Below are positions 1 to 5,690 of a stretch of 11,629 nt of DNA, piece by piece (positions within the stretch are counted from its first letter, which is position 1; every line of letters begins with the position of its first letter). Source of the DNA: CANJQH01 sp031368515. Its GTDB lineage: Bacteria > Chloroflexota > Anaerolineae > J036 > Brachytrichaceae. Location: positions 1 through 11,629 of the forward strand of contig JANMNW010000351.1 of assembly GCA_031368515.1 (NCBI GenBank). The letters are read 5' to 3'. Under the pieces are notes generated by a model, which saw only the letters and a list, made by a program, of their open reading frames with translations, was not told the origin of the DNA and searched no databases. The position numbers were made by a program, and so were the translations under genes.

Positions 1-969
1 GCCGGCGCGCCGGTGTGAAAAGTTCAGCACCGTTTCGGCCGTCTGCTCCGGCGTGATTGCAGTGCCAAGATCGGAGTCAAGCTCGTCGTCGATCTGCATG
101 ATCAACGCCTGCAGCTCGTCGCTGAGCGTGGTTGTGCCTGCGGCTTCGGACGCGCGCAGCGCCGCCGGAATCTCGCGCACTTCGGCTGGCTCCAGGCGCT
201 TGAGCACCCAGGCTGGTTGATCGGTCAGGCTGACCTCGTCAAAGCGCGCGTCGCTGCCCAGCGCGCTGTTCAGCGACGCTTCCTGCACGTTGGTGGCGAC
301 ATCTTCCGGCAAACCCAGATCGCGCAAAATCACGGCGGTCGTCAGCGGCCGGCCTTCAACCATATCCAGTACCGCTTCGGCCAAATTCAAATGACCGACG
401 TTAACCTCGGCCATCATTGCGCGCAGGAACCACTCTTCGCCAATGCGAATCAACTCGGGATTCTTCTCCAGCGCGGCGGCGACCGCCTCGGTCACACCTG
501 CGCCATACAGCTCGAACAGTTCTTCGGGCGTCTTGAGGTTGTCCGATTGCACCAGCGTGCTGACATCGAGATCGTTGAGCTTGTGCGGCGTCTTAAGACC
601 GGCGGCAAATTCGCGCGGCGCGCCGGAGCCAATCTGCACACGGATCACGTCAAATTGCTCGCCAGCCGAATTTGCGCCGGGGCGAATATCGATGACGCTG
701 CCATTCAAGAATCCAAGAATTGGGAAATTGAGCTTGTCGCCCACGGCAAATTGCAGCTGGGGGCGATAGACAATGCCGTCACTGCTGAGCTGTTGACGCA
801 GCGCTTCATTCTCGCGCTCGACATGCGCGGTCAAGAGTTTGCGCGCCAGCGCAACAGTGCGCTGCGGCTTTCCCTCTTCAAGTAGATAGCTGTAAATGAG
901 TTCCGCGTCATCCGGCTGAATGACGAACGAGGCCCAGTACTCCGCTTTTTGTGTTTTCCGATGAATCAC
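1..969 (-). CDS. Conserved uncharacterised protein, Chloroflexota type (5' part, runs off the left edge)
   Basis: Reading the minus strand from GTG at 969-967 gives 323 codons without a stop, to the edge of the window, so the C-terminus is missing. The GTG is preceded by GGAAAGG (complement of 977-983) at 7 bases, and an in-frame stop lies at 1005-1003, so this start is well supported. The N-terminus (about residues 8-60, with AEYWASFVIQPDD and a helix-rich stretch) looks like a winged-helix-like region. A beta-rich stretch follows (about 68-131: YRPQLQFAVGDKL, FDVIRVQIG, REFAAGLKTPHKLN). Then comes a second helical region (about 147-220: PEELFELYG, ELIRIGEEWFLRAMM, a PLTTAVILRDLGLP-like turn) and an acidic tail. 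I associate this layout with conserved hypothetical proteins of Chloroflexota but cannot name a function. A regulatory or nucleic-acid-binding role is only a guess from the possible winged helices. No signal peptide or membrane segment is seen. Confidence 0.85.
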   Translation of the reverse strand, partial: MIHRKTQKAEYWASFVIQPDDAELIYSYLLEEGKPQRTVALARKLLTAHVERENEALRQQLSSDGIVYRPQLQFAVGDKLNFPILGFLNGSVIDIRPGANSAGEQFDVIRVQIGSGAPREFAAGLKTPHKLNDLDVSTLVQSDNLKTPEELFELYGAGVTEAVAAALEKNPELIRIGEEWFLRAMMAEVNVGHLNLAEAVLDMVEGRPLTTAVILRDLGLPEDVATNVQEASLNSALGSDARFDEVSLTDQPAWVLKRLEPAEVREIPAALRASEAAGTTTLSDELQALIMQIDDELDSDLGTAITPEQTAETVLNFSHRRAG

Positions 970-1001
970 GTGGACGCCTTTCCAATAAGATAAGCCGGAA
1001 G

Positions 1002-1030
1002 ATTATAACCGAGACGGCCGCCAATTGCTA
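1002..1030 (-). promoter_or_regulatory. Promoter of the minus-strand conserved gene
   Basis: On the minus strand a perfect TATAAT lies at 1007-1002, preceded by G at the extended -10 position. A poor -35 (TAGCAA, 1030-1025) sits 17 bases upstream. Transcription would start near 995, giving a leader of about 26 bases that holds the GGAAAGG ribosome-binding site at 983-977. The -10 is convincing; the -35 is weak. Confidence 0.55.
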
Positions 1031-1409
1031 TGTTTGGCGCGACCAATCTCGCGCTTGCTCACATATTGTGTCAACGGCAACCTCGTTCGGCGCCAGAGGC
1101 TGGCGTAATTCGATTTGCGGCAGGCACCCCTTCGCCACTGCATTCCAGCAATCGGCGCGACGCAAGATGCTTTCAGGCCAGTTGCTTGTTCACGACAGAC
1201 AACCTGCCCAATCGCCGGTGATCAGTGACAGGTTGTGACAGATTGCGGTTTGCGCAAGAAGCAACCGCACTCGGTGCCTGGCTTTGCGGGTGCAGCCGTC
1301 CACGCACTAAAGCGCTGGGCTGAAATATCGACGACGGGCCAGTCCGGTTCAAGCCATAGTCGTGCGCTTGGAGACTATTTTCAAACCCCGCCGAACTTGC
1401 GCACCCGTG
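1031..1409. other. Intergenic region with direct and inverted repeats, no gene seen
   Basis: No convincing coding region is found here; the short open frames have no ribosome-binding sites or recognisable products. Two site-like structures are visible. GTGACAG occurs at 1225-1231 and again at 1235-1241, exactly 10 bases apart, so both copies would lie on the same face of the helix. TGCGGTT (1244-1250) and AACCGCA (1263-1269) form a perfect 7-base inverted repeat around a 12-base loop. They lie between two divergent genes, so a regulator site is plausible, but which gene it would serve is unknown. Confidence 0.35.
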
Positions 1410-1450
1410 GCCAAGTCGGCTTGGCGTAGTCGATTGAAAGCGCCAAGCCG
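1410..1450 (+). promoter_or_regulatory. Two overlapping, mutually exclusive hairpins upstream of the aldehyde dehydrogenase
   Basis: CGGCTTGGCG (1417-1426) and CGCCAAGCCG (1441-1450) are a perfect 10-base inverted repeat with a 14-base loop. The core CTTGGC (1420-1425) can also pair with GCCAAG at 1410-1415 across a 4-base TCGG loop. The middle arm therefore has two competing partners, as in an attenuator or a compound operator. No U-tract follows. If transcription starts at 1517, as the -10 box suggests, this would act as a DNA site rather than as RNA. Confidence 0.45.
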
Positions 1451-1504
1451 CCATCGCCCGCACCTATGGTGCACTCTTCAAAGCCCGCCATGATGCGCCG
1501 CTTT

Positions 1505-1510
1505 TACAAT
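1505..1510 (+). promoter_or_regulatory. -10 box for a probable leaderless mRNA
   Basis: TACAAT ends 6 bases before the ATG at 1517, the usual distance from a -10 box to a transcription start. The A of the ATG would be the first base of the mRNA. No Shine-Dalgarno sequence is present before 1517 or before the longer alternative start at 1466. No good -35 is visible. Confidence 0.45.
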
Positions 1511-1516
1511 GCGCAC

Positions 1517-3049
1517 ATGCCTCGAAACACACTTTCACTTCTCAAAAAGCTTGAAGTCTCGGCAAACAATGCCGGCAGCCGCAGCCGTGACGGTTGGATC
1601 AAGCCCGCGCGCGGCGCAGAGCAACTGGTCTCGCGCAATCCATTCGATGAACGCGCCATTGCTTCAGTCGTGCTGGCCAGCGTGAATGACTATGACGCGG
1701 TGGTGTGCGGCGCTCAGCAGGCGTTTAACACCTGGCGCATGCGTCCGGCGCCCAAACGCGGCGATGCGGTGCGCGATCTGGGCAACGTGCTGCGTGACCT
1801 TAAAGAACCGCTCGGCGATCTGGTCTCGCTGGAAATGGGCAAAATCCGCGCCGAAGGCCACGGCGAAGTGCAGGAGATGATCGACATTTGCGACTTTGCC
1901 GTCGGCCTCTCGCGGCAGTTGTATGGCTTGACCATGCATTCCGAACGGCCGGGGCATCGCATGTATGAGCAATGGCATCCGCTCGGGCCGGTGGGTGTCA
2001 TCAGCGCGTTCAACTTTCCGGTGGCGGTGTGGTCGTGGAACGCGGCCATCGCCGCCGTGTGCGGCGACACCGTCATCTGGAAACCGTCGTTGCAGACGCC
2101 GTTGACGGCCATCGCCGTGCAGCACATTTGTGATCGCGTCATGCGCGATCACGATGCGGCCGGCGTGTTCAACCTGGTGATTGGCGCCAACGACAGTGTG
2201 GGCGAAGCCATGCTCGCCGACGCGCGCCTGTCCTTGATTTCGTTTACCGGCTCGACGCAGGTTGGCCGGCATGTGGCCGAAGTGATTGCGCGGAGGCTGG
2301 GCCGCAGTCTGCTCGAGCTGGGCGGCAACAACGCCATCATTGTGGCCGAGGATGCCGATCTGGATCTGGCCGTGCGCGCGATCGTGTTTGGCGCGGTGGG
2401 CACGGCCGGCCAGCGCTGCACCAGCACGCGCAGGTTGATCGTGCAACGCGGCATCGTAGATGAACTGACGCGGCGCCTGGCGCGCGCCTACAAGCAAGTG
2501 TGGCTGGGCGACCCGCTCGATCAGCGCACGCTGGTAGGGCCGCTGGCCAGCAGCATGGCGGTGGAACGCATGCTGGCTGCGGTGGCGCAAGCCAAACGCG
2601 ATGGCGGGCGTGTCATTGCGGGCGGCAAAGCGCGGCCAGATCTCGGGCCCAATTTTGTCGAGCCCACATTGATCGCCATGCCGGCACAGACCGAGGTGGT
2701 GACCCACGAGACGTTTGCGCCAATCCTGTATGTGTTGCGCTACGACACATTGGATGAAGCGCTGGCGCTGCACAACGGCGTGCCGCAGGGCTTGTCGTCG
2801 GCGGTGTTTACCAACAGCTTGCGCATCAGCGAGGCGTTTTTGTCGAACGCGGGTTCCGATTGCGGCATCGCCAATGTCAATATCGGCACCAGCGGCGCGG
2901 AAATTGGCGGCGCGTTTGGCGGCGAGAAAGACACCGGCGGCGGGCGCGAGAGCGGCAGCGACGCATGGCGCGCTTACATGCGCCGCCAGACGAATACTGT
3001 CAACTTCTCACGCGAGCTGCCTTTGGCGCAAGGCATTGCGTTTGGATAG
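1517..3049 (+). CDS. ALDH7-family aldehyde dehydrogenase (alpha-aminoadipic semialdehyde / piperideine-6-carboxylate dehydrogenase type)
   Basis: This is a 510-residue cytosolic NAD(P)+-dependent aldehyde dehydrogenase of the antiquitin (ALDH7A1) family, whose members oxidise alpha-aminoadipic semialdehyde (in equilibrium with piperideine-6-carboxylate) to alpha-aminoadipate in lysine breakdown; bacterial members are called AmaB or Pcd. The match runs over the whole length. It includes the EMGKI..EG.GEVQE.IDICD.AVGLSR block (about 106-133), AFNFPVAVW with its Asn166, the cofactor-binding FTGSTQVG (about 243-250), LLELGGNN with catalytic Glu267, GTAGQRCT with catalytic Cys301, and ETFAPI (398-403). 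The family-specific tail GGAFGGEKDTGGGRESGSDAW is present, ending LPLAQGIAFG. I chose ATG 1517 over 1466 because it gives the family's usual length and N-terminus and lies just after a -10 box; the extra 17 residues look non-native. It stands alone, with no other lysine-catabolism gene here. Substrate is inferred from family. Confidence 0.93.
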   Translation: MPRNTLSLLKKLEVSANNAGSRSRDGWIKPARGAEQLVSRNPFDERAIASVVLASVNDYDAVVCGAQQAFNTWRMRPAPKRGDAVRDLGNVLRDLKEPLGDLVSLEMGKIRAEGHGEVQEMIDICDFAVGLSRQLYGLTMHSERPGHRMYEQWHPLGPVGVISAFNFPVAVWSWNAAIAAVCGDTVIWKPSLQTPLTAIAVQHICDRVMRDHDAAGVFNLVIGANDSVGEAMLADARLSLISFTGSTQVGRHVAEVIARRLGRSLLELGGNNAIIVAEDADLDLAVRAIVFGAVGTAGQRCTSTRRLIVQRGIVDELTRRLARAYKQVWLGDPLDQRTLVGPLASSMAVERMLAAVAQAKRDGGRVIAGGKARPDLGPNFVEPTLIAMPAQTEVVTHETFAPILYVLRYDTLDEALALHNGVPQGLSSAVFTNSLRISEAFLSNAGSDCGIANVNIGTSGAEIGGAFGGEKDTGGGRESGSDAWRAYMRRQTNTVNFSRELPLAQGIAFG

Positions 3050-3189
3050 CGCAGCCCTCGCCGTCATCTACATCAATTCTGCGCTTCTATGACAACGCTG
3101 AACACTATGATCCCATTCTCTTGACGCACTGCAAGTAATAGTTTGTGCATTCCATGATTATTCGCTTTGATTGCGCGCAGAATTTCCAT
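3050..3189. other. Gap between aldehyde dehydrogenase and paralogue A; no clear terminator
   Basis: No strong intrinsic terminator follows the aldehyde dehydrogenase. The best inverted repeat is GCGCAG (3049-3054) with CTGCGC (3079-3084), six pairs around a 24-base loop and no U-tract. The stretch becomes AT-rich towards the promoter of paralogue A. Confidence 0.3.
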
Positions 3190-3227
3190 CTAAGGCCTGA
3201 TTCAGCGACTATCACTCTACGAATAAT
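3190..3227 (+). promoter_or_regulatory. Promoter of paralogue A with the array's shared upstream motif
   Basis: CTAAGGCCTGAT (3190-3201) is followed by a -10-like AATAAT (3222-3227). The motif overlaps the place where a -35 would sit (GATTCA, 3199-3204, 17 bases from the -10), which is far from consensus. This suggests an activator site or an unusual sigma factor. The motif start lies 64 bases before the ATG, exactly as in paralogue D. The ribosome-binding site GGAAGGTGG (3238-3246) follows, 7 bases before the ATG. Confidence 0.5.
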
Positions 3228-3253
3228 CTGGGACGAAGGAAGGTGGCCCGACT

Positions 3254-5320
3254 ATGCACAAACTCGTCCCAATCTTAATCAGCTGTTCAGTCGCTGTGGC
3301 GTCGATGCCGTTGACGCCGATCAGCGCTGCTGCGCCACAAACGCGGACGGATGCGCCGGTGTCGTCTGCCAATGCTAATCGCGTCATGCGCGGGCAGAAC
3401 CAGGAAACATGCCAGTGGATCTGGGACCCGGATCTGGGCGCGTTGCGCTATGTCTGTACCACACAAGGGACTGTGAGCGGGGGCACGAGCACCAGCGGCG
3501 CCACAGCCACGTCGGGCGCCACCTCCACGCCAGTTCCGACCAAGACCAACACGCCGGCGCCAACCAAGACCAACACTCCGGTGGCGACGAACACACCGGT
3601 GCCGCCCACCAAGACCAACACCCCGGTGCCGACGAAGACCAACACGCCGTTGCCAACAAACACACCGGCGCCGACAAAGACGAATACGCCGATCCCGACA
3701 AAGACCAATACGCCGCTGCCGACCGCGACTCGAACGATCACGCCCATCCCGTCGGCCACACCGATCCCAACCAAGACCAACACACCCGCGCCGACCAAGT
3801 CGCCGACACCGGTTCCGACCAAGACCAACACGCCGATCCCAACCAAGACATTTACACCGGCGCCGACCAAGACGTTTACGCCGATTCCAACCAGAACCAA
3901 CACGCCCATTCCAACAAAGACCTTTACACCGGCGCCCACTGCGACTGCAACGTTGGTCCCAACCAAGACCAACACGCCGTTGCCAACCGCAACTCGGACG
4001 ATCACGCCCATCCCATCGGCCACGCTGCCGCCTACCAAGACCAGCACACCGCTGCCGACCAACACTCCTAAACCGACAAAGACGCCTACGCCGATTCCGA
4101 GCCCGACGCCGATTCCAACAGCCACGCTGATTCCAACAGCCACGCTGATTCCAACCAAAACCAATACGCCGTTGCCCACATCGACCGGCACACCGATCCC
4201 GACCCACACGCCGATTCCAACGGCAACGCGCACGCCGATCCCGACAAACACGCCATCGCCGGTACCAACCGCTACGCGTTCGAACGCCACGGCTACGCCA
4301 GGTGGCACGCCCGAAGTGTGGGCGACGATTATCGCGCTGCCTACATCGACGCCGGGCAGCGAAGATCAGAACCAGGGCACAAATTCGCCCTGCCAGTGGA
4401 TCAACGGCGCCGGCGGCGCCGCGCAGGTGCAGTGTCGTGACAACTCGGGCAACGTGTGGGTTCTGAACGTAGATATCCAGGTGCCCTGCCCGGTCAACGA
4501 AGTGATTCGCGAACCCTATCCCCGCTCATTGGTGAGTGAGCAGGCGTACTTCGGTCTGCTGCCGGCAGAGTGGAGCCCAGGCCCGAACGGCCTGTGGAGC
4601 GACCCGCAGACAGTATACGATTTGACCGGTCGCATCGACGCCGATGGCGACCCGCTGGAGGAGGGTTTGGTCAAGAACGTGCAGTTTGGTTTGCGCGGAC
4701 AGCGCCTATCCGAAGACACAAGCTGGATTGGCATGACAGTTCCACCCGTGAACTGGTATTTCACCGGCAATAGCAACAACGGCAGCCCGCGTTCGCAACA
4801 AGGTTATACCGCAACGTACTCGTATGCAGCGGCGAGCTATGTTGGGCCGAATGCGAACAGCGGCGCGGTCGCCAACAAAGGACGTCGATTCGACTTCGCC
4901 AACCGGCGGCCGGGCACCACTTATGACCTGCCGGCATATCCGGTGCGTGTCACGTCGTATTGCGGCTTCTGGCATTCCATCAAGCTGGAGCAGTCGGTGC
5001 GCTACTGGCAGGCGCTAAGCGCATGCTTCGCAACATATCAGGACGAGGAGGGCAACTGGGTGATCCCAGCCGGCTTCTCTGACGAAGGTTGCCCGGAGCA
5101 CCAAATCGCCTTCGGCGAATGGCGCTTCCGCTGGGAGCCGTATGTGCTACAGCCGTGGCGAGCTGTTGACATGACGATGTTCGGTGTGCCGACCACTTAT
5201 GTGCCCTTCACACGCGCCACCGGCGGCGGCATCTTCAAGAACGTTACGTACATGGAGCCAACCGGCAACGGCATTTGGGTGCCGGTAGTTGAAGTGCAAA
5301 CAGTGCAGCAAGGCAATTGA
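3254..5320 (+). CDS. Secreted stalk-and-head protein, array paralogue A
   Basis: 688 residues, function unknown. Order: signal peptide (1 to about 25, LVPILISCSVAVASM core, likely cut after PISA); Cys hairpin CQWIWDPDLGALRYVC (53-68); Thr/Pro linker (91-349) built on an eight-residue unit, TP-[VAIL]-PTKTN; the segment TPEVWATIIALPTSTPG (352-368); and a C-terminal domain (about 370-688) with six cysteines at 380, 394, 412, 570, 591 and 613. Conserved blocks there include CPVNEVIREPYPR, GLLPAEW, FGLRGQRL, GAVANKGRRFDF, LPAYPV, YCGFWHS, PAGFSDEGCP, ATGGGIF and IWVPVVEVQTVQ. An even cysteine number in an exported protein suggests disulfides. No LPXTG, dockerin, S-layer domain or C-terminal membrane helix is seen. 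The linker holds many lysines, so the stalk is cationic and a likely O-glycosylation target. ATG 3254 has a good ribosome-binding site. The C-terminal domain is closest to that of B; the linker is closest to that of C. Confidence 0.93.
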   Translation: MHKLVPILISCSVAVASMPLTPISAAAPQTRTDAPVSSANANRVMRGQNQETCQWIWDPDLGALRYVCTTQGTVSGGTSTSGATATSGATSTPVPTKTNTPAPTKTNTPVATNTPVPPTKTNTPVPTKTNTPLPTNTPAPTKTNTPIPTKTNTPLPTATRTITPIPSATPIPTKTNTPAPTKSPTPVPTKTNTPIPTKTFTPAPTKTFTPIPTRTNTPIPTKTFTPAPTATATLVPTKTNTPLPTATRTITPIPSATLPPTKTSTPLPTNTPKPTKTPTPIPSPTPIPTATLIPTATLIPTKTNTPLPTSTGTPIPTHTPIPTATRTPIPTNTPSPVPTATRSNATATPGGTPEVWATIIALPTSTPGSEDQNQGTNSPCQWINGAGGAAQVQCRDNSGNVWVLNVDIQVPCPVNEVIREPYPRSLVSEQAYFGLLPAEWSPGPNGLWSDPQTVYDLTGRIDADGDPLEEGLVKNVQFGLRGQRLSEDTSWIGMTVPPVNWYFTGNSNNGSPRSQQGYTATYSYAAASYVGPNANSGAVANKGRRFDFANRRPGTTYDLPAYPVRVTSYCGFWHSIKLEQSVRYWQALSACFATYQDEEGNWVIPAGFSDEGCPEHQIAFGEWRFRWEPYVLQPWRAVDMTMFGVPTTYVPFTRATGGGIFKNVTYMEPTGNGIWVPVVEVQTVQQGN
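3524..4300 (+). repeat. 24-base coding repeats: PTKTNTP linker of paralogue A
   Basis: About 780 bases of degenerate 24-base units encode TP-x-PTKTN octapeptides, some shortened or changed to PTKTF, PTATRT or PSAT. There is a longer-range repeat: TPLPTATRTITPIPSAT occurs at residues 153-169 and again at 241-257, 88 residues (264 bases, 11 units) apart. Codons differ between units (ccgacc, ccaacc, ccgaca) more than the amino acids do, so the array looks old and kept by selection on the protein rather than freshly expanded. Unit length is a multiple of three, so gain or loss of units would keep the frame. Confidence 0.85.
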
Positions 5321-5370
5321 GCGCTTGTTGCCATAAGCTGCAGTCTCTATCAAGAGTCATGGACCACTAA

Positions 5371-5456
5371 AACTCATCCTGAAAATGTGGGCCCCACCTT
5401 TTTCGCCAACGTTTCAGGTGTGCAAGCAAGGTGGAGTCCACCTTTTAGGATGAGTT
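5371..5456. mobile_element. 86-base inverted-repeat element (MITE- or BIME-like)
   Basis: The ends AACTCATCCT (5371-5380) and AGGATGAGTT (5447-5456) are perfect inverted repeats. The similarity continues inwards for about 30 bases with one gap and three mismatches. Each half also holds its own palindrome: GTGGGCCCCAC (5387-5397) on the left and GGTGGAGTCCACC (5430-5442) on the right. The two halves differ by a paired change (G..C against A..T) that keeps the palindrome intact. CTA occurs just outside both ends (5367-5369 and 5457-5459), a possible but weak target duplication. It has no coding capacity and sits between the stop of paralogue A and the terminator at 5459. The left palindrome, flanked by A- and T-runs, could itself terminate transcription. 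Confidence 0.6.
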
Positions 5457-5458
5457 CT

Positions 5459-5496
5459 ACTCAAATGGCCGGGTTACGCAGGCCATTTGAGTTTTT
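5459..5496 (+). terminator. Intrinsic terminator downstream of paralogue A
   Basis: ACTCAAATGGCC (5459-5470) and GGCCATTTGAGT (5481-5492) form a perfect 12-pair stem with a 10-base loop, followed by a T run (5492-5496). It lies 138 bases after the stop of A, unusually far; most of that distance is the 86-base inverted-repeat element. The loop base run GGGTTAC (5471-5477) is also complementary to GTAACCC at 5504-5510. Confidence 0.8.
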
Positions 5497-5581
5497 CCAA
5501 GATGTAACCCGTGTAATGCTCTGCGCGCTAACCACTTTCTTCTTGCATGCATGTCATTTTCTATTTAATTCGCTCACGATA

Positions 5582-5625
5582 CTCTAAATGGACCTCTGGG
5601 ATTAATGAGAAATCCGTATTTAGAG
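5582..5625 (+). promoter_or_regulatory. Nested inverted repeat upstream of paralogue B
   Basis: CTCTAAAT (5582-5589) and ATTTAGAG (5618-5625) are a perfect 8-base inverted repeat enclosing a second one, GGATT (5599-5603) and AATCC (5611-5615). It lies 33 bases before the likely -10 box of B, so it is either an operator or, if transcription starts further upstream (GATACT at 5578-5583 is another possible -10), a structured leader. A, C and D have no counterpart. Confidence 0.4.
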
Positions 5626-5657
5626 CTGTTGGGAAGTTAATAGCATGAACCATTAGG

Positions 5658-5663
5658 GATAAA
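5658..5663 (+). promoter_or_regulatory. Likely -10 box of paralogue B
   Basis: GATAAA ends 28 bases before the ATG at 5691, almost the same position as the -10-like boxes of A and D (27 bases). The shared CTAA-type upstream motif of the other three is not recognisable here. The ribosome-binding site AGGGGGA (5677-5683) is 7 bases from the ATG. The call rests mainly on position. Confidence 0.35.
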
Positions 5664-5690
5664 AGCTATTTTCGGCAGGGGGATAAGATC

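Noticed and set aside
217..885. 222-codon plus-strand open frame at the left edge
   Set aside because: Antisense to a continuous 323-codon minus-strand frame with a promoter, ribosome-binding site and coherent protein.
1664..2773. 369-codon minus-strand open frame
   Set aside because: Lies fully inside the aldehyde dehydrogenase, whose full-length family match is unambiguous; His/Arg/Gln-rich translation typical of an antisense shadow.
3281..3292. Lipobox-like LISC in the signal peptide of paralogue A
   Set aside because: The Cys is at residue 11 with the hydrophobic core continuing beyond it; B, C and D have no Cys there. Ordinary signal-peptidase cleavage after PISA fits better, though a lipoprotein is not excluded.
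3524..4300. CRISPR-like array from the 24-base periodic repeats
   Set aside because: Units are contiguous, degenerate, in frame and lack unique spacers; they encode a Thr/Pro linker.
3448..4308. Long antisense open frame (286 codons, Val/Gly-rich) over the linker of paralogue A, and similar ones over the linkers of B and C
   Set aside because: They arise because 3n-base repeats lacking stop codons in one frame also lack them in the antisense frames. There is no ribosome-binding site, and the composition simply mirrors the Thr/Pro codons.
5387..5587. 66-codon plus-strand open frame downstream of paralogue A
   Set aside because: Runs through the inverted-repeat element and the terminator hairpin; no ribosome-binding site.
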